NCBI GenBank assembly: GCA_028288595.1 | Contig: JAQBNK010000038.1 | Location: 23,316 to 87,315, forward strand | Direction: 5' to 3' | Length of the DNA stretch: 64,000 nt | Source: Chitinophagaceae bacterium | Lineage (GTDB): Bacteria; Bacteroidota; Bacteroidia; Chitinophagales; Chitinophagaceae | Shown here: one piece after another, positions 17,010 through 25,303 of the stretch | Layout of the letters: every line of letters starts with the position of its first letter | Position numbering within the stretch: the stretch's first letter is position 1 | Position numbers and translations under genes: made by a program | The notes under the pieces: generated by a model | The model's input: only the letters and a program-made list of their open reading frames with translations | Told to the model about the DNA's origin: nothing | The model's database searches: none

Positions 17010-18740
17010 ATGAGAAATCGTTATAACATATTATTTACTGTTTTACTCCTGTTTTCTTTTTCCGCAGCTAATTCGCAGCTCAGTTTCGAAATACGTGTTA
17101 GTACCAGAACTATTTTTTCGAACCAGGAAGTGCAGGCTGAATATGTAGTAAAAAATGCTACCCGCCTGGAAAGTTTTACCGGGCCTCAATTTAATGGCTG
17201 GAAGATCATATCAGGTCCGGTATACTCTTCACAACAGTCTAATATCAACGGGCAAATTTCAAATGAAGTATCATATGTCTATGTGCTCGTACCTGCAAGA
17301 GCAGGCAGGCTGATCTTACCTGGCACAACAGTAGTTGCAGCAGGAAAAACATTATCCTGCAAACCGGTAAGTATTATGGTGAAGAGTGGAAAGGCACCAA
17401 ATGCTTCTCCTCCGCAAAGTTCATTGCCTTCATTATTTGATGATGTTTTCTCAGGCAATAGTTTTAATATTCCTGAACTAAGAGGAGGTCAGACACCCGC
17501 ATCTTTTATTAAAAATCATGTGTTCATCAGGTGCGAAACAACAACGGGTCATTGTTATGCCGGCGAGCCCGTGCAGGTAACTTATCATTTATATGCTGAT
17601 ATCAACTGTCAGTTAAAAGTAGAAAAACAGCCAGCCTTCAGTGGTTGCAGTATTCTGGAAATGCCCTATGATGAGTATCCTGATAACGTAACCATAAAAG
17701 GAAGAAATTATAAAGCCTACATAGTGCGGAAAGTACAGGTTATTCCCCTGCAACCAGGCAATGTAGAACTACCACCAGCGAGTGTAGATTGCACGTTCGA
17801 CCTACTGGGAACAGACCAGCTGAAGCATAGCTATAAAACGTTATTAAAAAGTGATTCGAAAATGCTGACGGTAGTGCCGCTTCCGCACGATACTTCAGGA
17901 AAGTTCGCAGGTGCTATTGGCAATTTCACTATCACCGCTCACGTGCAACATCCCCAGTCACCCGCAGGAGAAACAAATTCATTAACGATCAATATAGACG
18001 GGCAGGGAAATTTACAGAATGCAACTTACAGCGGCATCGATTGGCCCGCAGGAGTAGAACATTATGATGCTAAAGAAAACCTGGAAACCGACAAGGCTTT
18101 GTTTCCGGCAGGCATGAACAAAAGCTGGGACATTCCTTTTATCATTAAACAACCGGGCGAAGTTGTTATACCACCGGTAAAACTTACTTATTTCAATACT
18201 GTCCATAACAGGTATGAAACAGTAAGCAGCGATGTCATTAAAATACAGGTAACTCCTCCCTTAGAGAAAGGAAGAAATTATTATAATCCTGATATCAATC
18301 TTGACAATAAAAAATATTTATGGATCATTCCTGCCCTCGCTCTTACTGTTGGATTTATCCTGATATTAACGAACAAAAAGAAAAAGAAAATCATTGTTCA
18401 GAAAGAGGTAATGCCAGAACCAGTAGTTACGCCCGTTAAGGATGAACCGCATTTCAGTAAAATATTTCTTCATGCACAAAGCATTAAAGACGATAAAGTA
18501 TTTTTAAAAAGAACACGTGCCATACTGGAAGAACTGCTTCAGTATTATGGAAAAGGATCAACAGAAAATGGGCTAATGCAATTACAGCAAAAAGATCCGC
18601 CACTTCATTCACAAATGAAATCGATGATACATCATCTGGATACGATACTGTTCAGCCCTTTTGCAATTTTCTATGACCGGGATGAATTATCTGAGCAGGT
18701 GAATGAACTGATTGTGAAAGTTAAATCTCTTATGGAGTGA
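17010..18740 (+). CDS. BatD-like protein (membrane-anchored, Bacteroides aerotolerance family)
   Basis: I chose the ATG at 17010 (MRNRYNILFTVLLLFSFSAA), which begins a clean signal peptide; an in-frame ATG 30 bp upstream is less likely. The protein of 576 residues has the BatD pattern: beta-sandwich repeats (VQAEYVVKNATRLESF; HVFIRCETTTGHCYAGEPV), a single C-terminal membrane helix (YLWIIPALALTVGFILIL) and a cytosolic tail. BatD usually works with MoxR, BatA, BatB, BatC and BatE in an envelope complex; none of these is adjacent here. The 3' end overlaps the convergent response regulator by 11 bp. Confidence 0.88.
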   Translation: MRNRYNILFTVLLLFSFSAANSQLSFEIRVSTRTIFSNQEVQAEYVVKNATRLESFTGPQFNGWKIISGPVYSSQQSNINGQISNEVSYVYVLVPARAGRLILPGTTVVAAGKTLSCKPVSIMVKSGKAPNASPPQSSLPSLFDDVFSGNSFNIPELRGGQTPASFIKNHVFIRCETTTGHCYAGEPVQVTYHLYADINCQLKVEKQPAFSGCSILEMPYDEYPDNVTIKGRNYKAYIVRKVQVIPLQPGNVELPPASVDCTFDLLGTDQLKHSYKTLLKSDSKMLTVVPLPHDTSGKFAGAIGNFTITAHVQHPQSPAGETNSLTINIDGQGNLQNATYSGIDWPAGVEHYDAKENLETDKALFPAGMNKSWDIPFIIKQPGEVVIPPVKLTYFNTVHNRYETVSSDVIKIQVTPPLEKGRNYYNPDINLDNKKYLWIIPALALTVGFILILTNKKKKKIIVQKEVMPEPVVTPVKDEPHFSKIFLHAQSIKDDKVFLKRTRAILEELLQYYGKGSTENGLMQLQQKDPPLHSQMKSMIHHLDTILFSPFAIFYDRDELSEQVNELIVKVKSLME

Positions 18741-19434
18741 ATTTATAACCAGCGCCCCGAACAGAATGAAAATACTTTGGGCTGCGGCTGTCTTCTTCAA
18801 AATATTTCCGGAAAGAAAGAATAAAATTATCAATGGTCCGTGTAGTTGGGTAAACATTATAACCCCACACTACCTGTAATATCCTTTCACGGGTTACAAC
18901 TTCATTTTTATTTTCTATCAGTAATTTCAAAAGCATTGTTTCTTTCTTACTGAGCGCAACCTTTTTTCCCTCGCTTACTATTGCCTCCTGCGCTTTAAAA
19001 TCAATCCTGTTTTCTCCGAAAGTATAAGTACTGAGGCCGCTATCTTTCTCCAGCAGTTTCTTATTTTTTTCAACCAGCTTTTCAACACGCAATAGCAATT
19101 CTTCCAGGTTGAAAGGTTTGGTGAGATAATCGTCTGCGCCTTTACGCAGCCCTAAAACCCTGTCTGCGCTTGTATTACGGGCACTGAGCATAAGCACTGG
19201 CACATCCAGATTTTGAACTCTTATTCTTTCAGTAACAGTGATACCATCCACTTCAGGAAGCATTATATCCATGATGATCAGGTCAAAATATTCATTCTCT
19301 ACCGCTTTTAGTGCTGCATTGCCATCAAATGCTGATGTTATAGAATAGCCCTCAAGCTCCAGGTTCATTTTAAGCGTTTCATGAAGATGCTCCTCGTCTT
19401 CGACCAATAAAATATTTGCTTTGAATTCGCTCAT
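18730..19434 (-). CDS. OmpR/PhoB-type response regulator (RprY-like)
   Basis: The 234-residue product has a receiver domain with acidic residues E12-D13, phospho-acceptor D56 in IIMDIMLPEVDG, and K in YLTKPFNLEEL. A winged-helix trans_reg_C domain follows (about 135-232; LSKKETMLLKLLIENKNEVV, RTIDNFILSFRKYFEED, VRGAGYKF). It lies 5 bp after the histidine kinase stop, so the pair is co-transcribed with the kinase first. The arrangement resembles Bacteroides RprX/RprY; the regulon is unknown. Confidence 0.95.
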   Translation of the reverse strand: MSEFKANILLVEDEEHLHETLKMNLELEGYSITSAFDGNAALKAVENEYFDLIIMDIMLPEVDGITVTERIRVQNLDVPVLMLSARNTSADRVLGLRKGADDYLTKPFNLEELLLRVEKLVEKNKKLLEKDSGLSTYTFGENRIDFKAQEAIVSEGKKVALSKKETMLLKLLIENKNEVVTRERILQVVWGYNVYPTTRTIDNFILSFRKYFEEDSRSPKYFHSVRGAGYKFTP

Positions 19435-19439
19435 ATCAA

Positions 19440-20408
19440 TCAGAAAATAACAGTAAACACAGTTCCATTCGGAGTATGATCGCCAACCTCGATACGCCCG
19501 TTGTGATCTTCCGCAATTTTTTTACAAAGATAAAGTCCGAGTCCCGTACCCTTTGCCTTGCGGGTATTTTCACTTCCTATCCTGTAAAAACGCTGAAATA
19601 TTCTTTTGCGTTCATTCGCTGGAATACCAGGCCCTTCATCTGCTACGAGCAGCCATGTTTTTTTGTCTTTACTAAATAATTTTAACTGAATATCTTTTTC
19701 TGCAGGAGAATATTTAACAGCATTCTCTAACAAATTATTGACCAGCATCGTGAATAAGATATCATCAACCTCGCAAAAAATATTCTCCAGTACTGATAGT
19801 ATCAAATTCCGCTTCGGAAAACGCTGACTGAAATTAGCGGCACATTGCTTAACAAGATCGCTCAGGTTAATTCGTTGCTTATTTAATTCATACGCACCAG
19901 CCTCAAGCTGGGATGATACGAGAATGTTATTTGAAAGTTCATTCAGCCTGGATGTTTCTTCGAGCGTTTGAGAGATGATCTTTTGGTGTTGCTGTTCATC
20001 CAGCTTTCTTTTTTGCAGTGTTTCTAAATTTAGTTGTGTAACAGCAATCGGTGTTTTCAATTCATGCGTAACAGCCATGAGAAAATTTTGCTGTTGCCGC
20101 GATAAGCGAAATTGTTTTCTTGTTGCCCGGTAAACGAATACGGCGCCAATGAGTATTACCAGGAGGAATATGGATCCTTCGCCAATGTACTGGGTATCTT
20201 TTCTCCTTTTTAAATCATTGATGTTTTCTACTTTCTGAATGTAAGCGGGGTCATCTTTTTTTAATTCATCAAATCGGAACCTGTACATCATTTCATTTTG
20301 CTGCTGCAGGGAAATGAACCACCAGACCAGCGCTGCGATTATATATAACAGCAGGAACCAGTAAACGATAGTAATGAAAGCAAAGCCTTTCTTTGATGAT
20401 CTTATCAT
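19440..20408 (-). CDS. Transmembrane sensor histidine kinase (RprX-like)
   Basis: The start at 20408 (MIRSSKKGFAFITIV) is preferred, because the seven codons of the longer frame are encoded by intergenic repeat DNA. The protein of 322 residues has two membrane helices (about 8-30 and 75-95) bracketing a short periplasmic loop. A HisKA domain with MAVTHELKTPIAVTQ follows, then an HATPase_c domain (NLLENAVKYSP, DEGPGIP, GTGLGLYLCKKI). It autophosphorylates on the His of the HELKTP motif and passes phosphate to the adjacent regulator. Confidence 0.95.
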   Translation of the reverse strand: MIRSSKKGFAFITIVYWFLLLYIIAALVWWFISLQQQNEMMYRFRFDELKKDDPAYIQKVENINDLKRRKDTQYIGEGSIFLLVILIGAVFVYRATRKQFRLSRQQQNFLMAVTHELKTPIAVTQLNLETLQKRKLDEQQHQKIISQTLEETSRLNELSNNILVSSQLEAGAYELNKQRINLSDLVKQCAANFSQRFPKRNLILSVLENIFCEVDDILFTMLVNNLLENAVKYSPAEKDIQLKLFSKDKKTWLLVADEGPGIPANERKRIFQRFYRIGSENTRKAKGTGLGLYLCKKIAEDHNGRIEVGDHTPNGTVFTVIF

Positions 20409-20478
20409 AAATCGAAAGTGAAGAATCAAAAATCGAAAATACAGGATTCCGGCATTTTGAATTTTCGACTTCCGGTTT
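20409..20478. repeat. Complementary ATCGAAAAT-type repeats
   Basis: Repeats of the AAATCGAAAGTGAAGAATC kind (20409-20440) face complementary ATTTTGAATTTTCGACTTCC sequence (20453-20475). A broad imperfect hairpin is possible between trehalase and the kinase, both on the minus strand. The right arm continues to the trehalase stop at 20479. Confidence 0.55.
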
Positions 20479-22035
20479 TCAATTTCCTTTTAGATTGTAG
20501 TCATGCATTAGTTTTAACAAGACACCATTCGTCCAGCCGAAACCATCCTGTGAAGGATATTCACCGCCACCGGCAGTAAGCGTGGTGTTAACAACATTAT
20601 ATTTTTCCATCATCTTACCTGTTGCCTTATATACTTTTATATTCAGGTTCACCCAGCGTCTGGCGATTTCTGAAGCAAGCGTTTTTGAGCCATAATTATC
20701 CAGTCCCTTAATGCTCATCCATTGCAAAGGCGCCCAGCCATTCGGTGAGTCCCATTGCTGTCCTGTATTTTTCAATGTCGTTACAACTCCCCCGGCTTTT
20801 AAAAATTGTGATTCAACAACTTTGCTTGCTGGTATTATATAGGGTTGTGGCGCTATCCTGAAAAAGAAAGGACTTAATCCCGCGAGCGTCATCTCATTGC
20901 TTAGAGAATGAGTTGAAAGGTCGTAATCAAAATACCATCCTTCTTTTTGCGACCAGCAATATTTATTGATAGCATCTTTTCTTTTGGTTGCTTGTTGTTT
21001 ATAATAATTTGCCCGGGCGGAATTCTTTTTCTGTTCGTATCCTTTTTGCAGCGATAATTCGAGATGATAAAGTAATCCATTCAGATCTACCGGAACCATA
21101 TCGAGTACTTTAACCGTAGCCAGGGTTTTACCATCCGCAAACCAGCGGCTGCTAAAGTCCCAGCCACTTTCTGCACCAGAACGCAGGTTGCGGTAGAGAA
21201 CTTTTCTATCACCTTTATAATTGATCGCTAAAGTAGAATCTTCATAAAAAGATTCCTGCCTGGGTACATCATCCTGATCGTAATAGCGGTTAAGAATACT
21301 TCCGTCAGGCATTTTTACAACGTGCCTTGTGGCTGCTGTCTTATCCATCCAGTAATCATATTCTTTTTGCATTTCAGAAAGATAATCTGCATATACCTTC
21401 TCACCTTTTGGTTCAGACAATACTTCAAGCATCATCGAAAAGAATGGCGGTTGTGAACGGCTCAAAAAATAAGTTCTGTTACCATTTGGTATATGGCCAT
21501 AATTATCGATCATGAATGAAAAATTCTTTATCATGTTTTCCATCATTTCATACTGACCGCTCGTTTGAAGCCCGAGCATAGTAAAATAAGAATCCCAATA
21601 AAATATTTCACCGAAACGTCCGCCGGGAACTATATAGGAATAAGGCAATGGCAGTAAAGAACTTCCTTTTACCTGTTTATCCGGTACTCTTTTTAGACCG
21701 CCCCATAAACGATTAATGTGCTGCGTAACACTTTCCTCTGCGGAAGAAGAAAAATTACTGGCGGGTTTGGAGGGAAGAGAAAAATTCTTGTCGACAAACA
21801 TTTTTAAAGAGTACCGGACGTTTGGATTGCCTTTAAGTTTAAGATAATCCGCCAGGATTGCCTGTGGATCTCTTAACGGCACACAATCAACAAATGTTTT
21901 ATTATCAGGAAAGATGCGGTTCATCTGAATGTCGGTAAACAAGCCATCATAGATACGATTCGGTGGAGAAAATTTGCTATACTGCGCCTCGGCAATCACC
22001 GGGAATAATAAAAGGAAAGCAAGCATTCGTTTCAT
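20479..22035 (-). CDS. treA: GH37 trehalase, periplasmic
   Basis: The 518-residue protein has a signal peptide (1-17, cleaved near AEAQ) and both GH37 signatures: PGGRFGEIFYWDSYF (near 137-151) and QWDSPNGWAPLQW (near 425-437). The catalytic acid and base candidates are D293 in ESGWDFSSRW and E492 in GGGEYPSQDGFGW, by analogy with E. coli trehalase. It should split trehalose into two glucose molecules in the periplasm. A terminator at 22088-22120 separates it from the upstream outer-membrane protein gene, so it has its own promoter in the 100-bp gap. It begins the carbohydrate block that ends with susC. Confidence 0.95.
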   Translation of the reverse strand: MKRMLAFLLLFPVIAEAQYSKFSPPNRIYDGLFTDIQMNRIFPDNKTFVDCVPLRDPQAILADYLKLKGNPNVRYSLKMFVDKNFSLPSKPASNFSSSAEESVTQHINRLWGGLKRVPDKQVKGSSLLPLPYSYIVPGGRFGEIFYWDSYFTMLGLQTSGQYEMMENMIKNFSFMIDNYGHIPNGNRTYFLSRSQPPFFSMMLEVLSEPKGEKVYADYLSEMQKEYDYWMDKTAATRHVVKMPDGSILNRYYDQDDVPRQESFYEDSTLAINYKGDRKVLYRNLRSGAESGWDFSSRWFADGKTLATVKVLDMVPVDLNGLLYHLELSLQKGYEQKKNSARANYYKQQATKRKDAINKYCWSQKEGWYFDYDLSTHSLSNEMTLAGLSPFFFRIAPQPYIIPASKVVESQFLKAGGVVTTLKNTGQQWDSPNGWAPLQWMSIKGLDNYGSKTLASEIARRWVNLNIKVYKATGKMMEKYNVVNTTLTAGGGEYPSQDGFGWTNGVLLKLMHDYNLKGN

Positions 22036-22087
22036 AATAATATTCTTTGAATAAATATAATTGAATTCTTTGCCACCTCTGTGAGAT

Positions 22088-22120
22088 AAAAATAAAAAGG
22101 CCGGCAGAAAACTGCCGGCC
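22088..22120 (-). terminator. Rho-independent terminator
   Basis: GGCCGGCAG (22099-22107), loop AAAA, CTGCCGGCC (22112-22120) form a perfect GC-rich stem. On the minus strand it is followed by a T-rich tract (complement of 22088-22098). It ends the transcript of the outer-membrane protein gene at 22142. Confidence 0.92.
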
Positions 22121-22141
22121 CTTCATCATTGATCAAAGAGA

Positions 22142-23236
22142 TTAAAATTTAAATGATATGCCGAAATTCACGAGGTAATCTGCGAAAGCCGCGTCGCCCT
22201 GGGTATAATTACCGCTTAGTTTAGTTGATATTTTATCCGGAACACTTTGCGTACGGCTGCGCTTTAAAGCGAAAGGAACAAAGCCATAGACAGTCACTTT
22301 CTTAATTCTGTAACTAACTCCGGGCTCCGCGGAAATAATGTAACCGGGTCTTCTGAAACCATTGCTTCCGCCCACCAGGTCGTGTACAGGTAAGCACTCG
22401 TCACGCACACCTGCTGTAAGCTGGAGATTATGGAAGGTAAAATTGAAACCGGCACGAATCATATACTGATCAGGAACACTCATCACATCGCTGCCATTTT
22501 TTATTGCTGATGCTGATGCGGTTGCACCCCTTGCAGTGGACACACCATTTTGTTCTCTCGGATTTACCAGGTAATATAAATTACCATACATGCTTACTCT
22601 GCGGGAGACATTATAAAAAGCATTCAGCTCTGTTGTGAAACCAGTACCGCCATCTCCCAATTGAATTGACTGATCTACCGGCCCCATTATTTTGGTGGAA
22701 TCAGTTAAATGAAACCAGTCCTGGTATTTATAATCGCCTGTAGGAAGTTTAAGACCAAGACCTGCCTGAACATTCAGTCTGTGCATTTTAACCGGGTTAG
22801 TGAGCCAGGCATATACACTTAGGCGGGCATCCCCTACGCCAAATGTTTTTGTGGTATAACGACCTGAGTTTTTATGCTCATATAAAGAGGAGCGGGTATT
22901 TGAAACAATTTGAATAGAACCTGTAACTGAAAACCTCGAATTAATGATGTGACTTAATGAGACATCCATTGTATAAGCATGATTGATCACCTCCGTGCCC
23001 AGTGCGACACGTTGTTTTTGTTCTGCGGTTCCTACAAAATGCTTGTATGATTTAAAGTAGCGGTTATTTAAATTGAGTAACCATTTTGAAGAACCGCTAT
23101 TATGTGAAGATGGATCATGATCCATGGTGCAAACATCGCCGTTACTGCGAATAGCCACGCATCCCTGCGCATTTAGTTTGGAATTAAAAAATATGATCGC
23201 AGTTATTGAAGCGAGTATGTAAATAATTTTTTTCAT
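22142..23236 (-). CDS. Outer-membrane beta-barrel-like protein paired with a haloperoxidase homologue
   Basis: The 364-residue protein has a signal peptide (cleaved near LNAQG). It then shows alternating amphipathic strands rich in aromatic residues and ends in F (VNFGISFKF), as expected for an outer-membrane barrel. Recognisable strands include AGLGLKLPTGDYKYQDW and RAGFNFTFHNLQLTAGVRDE. I do not recognise a named family. It starts 29 bp downstream of the vanadium haloperoxidase homologue on the same strand and probably shares its transcript, so it may serve that enzyme's substrate or product. Confidence 0.75.
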   Translation of the reverse strand: MKKIIYILASITAIIFFNSKLNAQGCVAIRSNGDVCTMDHDPSSHNSGSSKWLLNLNNRYFKSYKHFVGTAEQKQRVALGTEVINHAYTMDVSLSHIINSRFSVTGSIQIVSNTRSSLYEHKNSGRYTTKTFGVGDARLSVYAWLTNPVKMHRLNVQAGLGLKLPTGDYKYQDWFHLTDSTKIMGPVDQSIQLGDGGTGFTTELNAFYNVSRRVSMYGNLYYLVNPREQNGVSTARGATASASAIKNGSDVMSVPDQYMIRAGFNFTFHNLQLTAGVRDECLPVHDLVGGSNGFRRPGYIISAEPGVSYRIKKVTVYGFVPFALKRSRTQSVPDKISTKLSGNYTQGDAAFADYLVNFGISFKF

Positions 23237-23265
23237 AATAATTAGTTTTAGTGTTGATAGATTGT

Positions 23266-24606
23266 TTAGCGTTTGGTTAACGCGTTTTCTTTTTTCATGT
23301 GTAACCTGGTAACTATGAGGTTACCGACTTTACGGCCATAGTCTGTACTAACAATGCAGGAAGAATGGAAATGGATGCCGCCATAAAAACGGGCACTGTT
23401 ATTTTCTTCTGCCGCTGCACGAAATGAAGTGAAACTTCTGCTCTTAATACCAAATTCAAGTTCTGTTGTATCTGTGTAAGTAAAGTTATCACCATATACA
23501 CTTGTTAGTACTTCAGCAGCCGCAGATGAACAGGTAGAGTGGCCGCAGGTGTATTCAGGAAAAGGGGGAGTTTGCAAATAGGGCCGCCACTGCGCATCGA
23601 TATATTTATTAATAACGGTTTCAGGACGTGCGGTGTTGTATTTATATTTTGCGTTCCAGCATTGTATAAACGCATCGAATAAAGCGATGCTCGTTTTCGC
23701 ATATGCATAGACGGTCGTGGCAAAATCCGCATTTGCTTTTTTAGATGCTATCCCGATGATGCTCATCCAGTGACCCGGCGGTGAAAATTTTTTTGTACCA
23801 TACATGATGTGGCCGACTACATTTAGTTTAAAAGGATTATCATCCCAAAAATCTGCTATATGCTTTTGCTCGTCAGTCAGGTTATCGACCGTATTCTTCA
23901 ATGCTACCACCTGTTTCCAATATTGACTATTAGTGTCTTTCATGTTAAAGGTTACCGGCGGCGGAACACTGAATTGAGTTATATCATCCAATACCAGCGG
24001 ACGAATTTCATTCCAGTGTGGCTCCATCGCTGATGCATAAGCAGGAGGAGTTGGCATCCACCTGCCCGGGATATCGGCAACTACATATTTGGATGAACTT
24101 CTTGTGACAGCATAATTATCCTGTTTGCTCCAGGCCATTACAAATGAAGAAACCGTATCTGAAAAAGCAATACTGTTTTGCATGGTTTGTTTCGACATTC
24201 CATGATCAGTAGCCATTTTTTTCAGGCTATCAACATACAGGCTCATGCTGCCCGCGGGAAAAGTAACGGCCTCACCGAGATTGCAATAAGAAAGCAATGA
24301 TGCAAATTCAAAATCGATATCGTTAGTTACAGGATCCGGCATTTTGGGAAGTCCTCTTAACTGGCCCGATAATGAATGGTATTTATCAGGATAACCGGCT
24401 GCAATTACTTCATAGGCTGCTACACTGGCATATAAATAATTCCGTGAGCCTACTACAGGGGTAAAATTATTACCCATGATAATATTGTTAAGTTCATGTA
24501 CAGTATTACTGAATAAAACAGGATTATGCAAAATCTCCTTATAATCTTTTTTCCTGTTGCATGCAGTCAAAAAGAGAAAGAACGAGATGTATAAAATATT
24601 TTTCAT
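23266..24606 (-). CDS. Vanadium-dependent haloperoxidase / PAP2-superfamily lipoprotein
   Basis: The protein has 446 residues with lipobox LTAC (C16). The vanadate/phosphate pocket shows the superfamily signature: K320-x6-R327-P328, then EYTCGHST (C354-G355-H356) and R406-FYGGI-H412. In the canonical site the second motif is SGH, so the conserved serine is a cysteine here. The flanking MSLYVDSLKK and HIADFWDDNPF regions resemble Bacteroidota homologues. It could oxidise halides with peroxide or act as a phosphatase; the sequence does not decide. The outer-membrane protein at 22142 follows within 29 bp. Confidence 0.82.
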   Translation of the reverse strand: MKNILYISFFLFLTACNRKKDYKEILHNPVLFSNTVHELNNIIMGNNFTPVVGSRNYLYASVAAYEVIAAGYPDKYHSLSGQLRGLPKMPDPVTNDIDFEFASLLSYCNLGEAVTFPAGSMSLYVDSLKKMATDHGMSKQTMQNSIAFSDTVSSFVMAWSKQDNYAVTRSSSKYVVADIPGRWMPTPPAYASAMEPHWNEIRPLVLDDITQFSVPPPVTFNMKDTNSQYWKQVVALKNTVDNLTDEQKHIADFWDDNPFKLNVVGHIMYGTKKFSPPGHWMSIIGIASKKANADFATTVYAYAKTSIALFDAFIQCWNAKYKYNTARPETVINKYIDAQWRPYLQTPPFPEYTCGHSTCSSAAAEVLTSVYGDNFTYTDTTELEFGIKSRSFTSFRAAAEENNSARFYGGIHFHSSCIVSTDYGRKVGNLIVTRLHMKKENALTKR

Positions 24607-24689
24607 TTTACTGATTAATAGTATGATGCAATTGAGGCACGATGCACCTTTGTTGTTTAGACAAAATGGGGAAATTAGAGAGGATCAAA

Positions 24690-25250
24690 TCAGCAGGAAT
24701 AGTCCGGTGGCTGACCTTTATTATCAGCCAAAGACTGAGTATGTTTCAACACATAAAAGGAATAGTGCAATAGTGCAATTTTATTGGTGGCAAAGCTCCA
24801 CTCTTCATTCTGATGACAGAAATCGTTCAGGCTCTTGTATACCAGGGTATGCCCTGATTTTTTATTTTGATTCTCCTGCTGAATATCATTTGTAAAACGA
24901 AAGAAAATATTTTTTGCACTTTGTAGTTTCGTTGCTTTGTAATCAGGCAGGCATAAAAGTTCTACTGAATCTTTAAAGAATCTGCGTTTAACATATTTAT
25001 AGGTTGTTCCGTTAATTTCAAATTCTCCGCTCCAGCGTTCATATTTACCCGGGTTGTTATTGTTATAAAAATAGGGTAATGAAAAAGGAGCTTTTATAGA
25101 AATAAGCTCCGCATCTTTATAATCTTTACTATCCAGTTTTGCTTCTACCCGCTGGTTATTACTTTGTTCAAAACAATTAATTACAATTCGGTACCCGAAC
25201 CAGTTAAAGGCGAGGATGGAGAAGAATAATATGGCAGCAATTTGTTTCAA
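24690..25250 (-). CDS. Conserved Bacteroidota hypothetical with N-terminal membrane anchor
   Basis: The 186-residue protein starts with a hydrophobic helix (MKQIAAILFFSILAFNWFG), then has RIVINCFEQSNNQRVEAKLD and a strand-rich middle (YERWSGEFEINGTTYKYVKR). It ends in GQPPDYSC. The layout (short helix, E-F-E-I-N-G-x-x-Y-x-Y strand pattern, proline-rich end) recurs in unnamed Chitinophagaceae proteins I have seen near TonB-dependent receptors. I cannot assign a function. It lies between the haloperoxidase and GH65 genes on the same strand. Confidence 0.7.
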   Translation of the reverse strand: MKQIAAILFFSILAFNWFGYRIVINCFEQSNNQRVEAKLDSKDYKDAELISIKAPFSLPYFYNNNNPGKYERWSGEFEINGTTYKYVKRRFFKDSVELLCLPDYKATKLQSAKNIFFRFTNDIQQENQNKKSGHTLVYKSLNDFCHQNEEWSFATNKIALLHYSFYVLKHTQSLADNKGQPPDYSC

Positions 25251-25303
25251 TTGTATAAGCAGTGGCTACAAAATACATCATTTTTCCGCATTAGCAAACA
25301 AGG

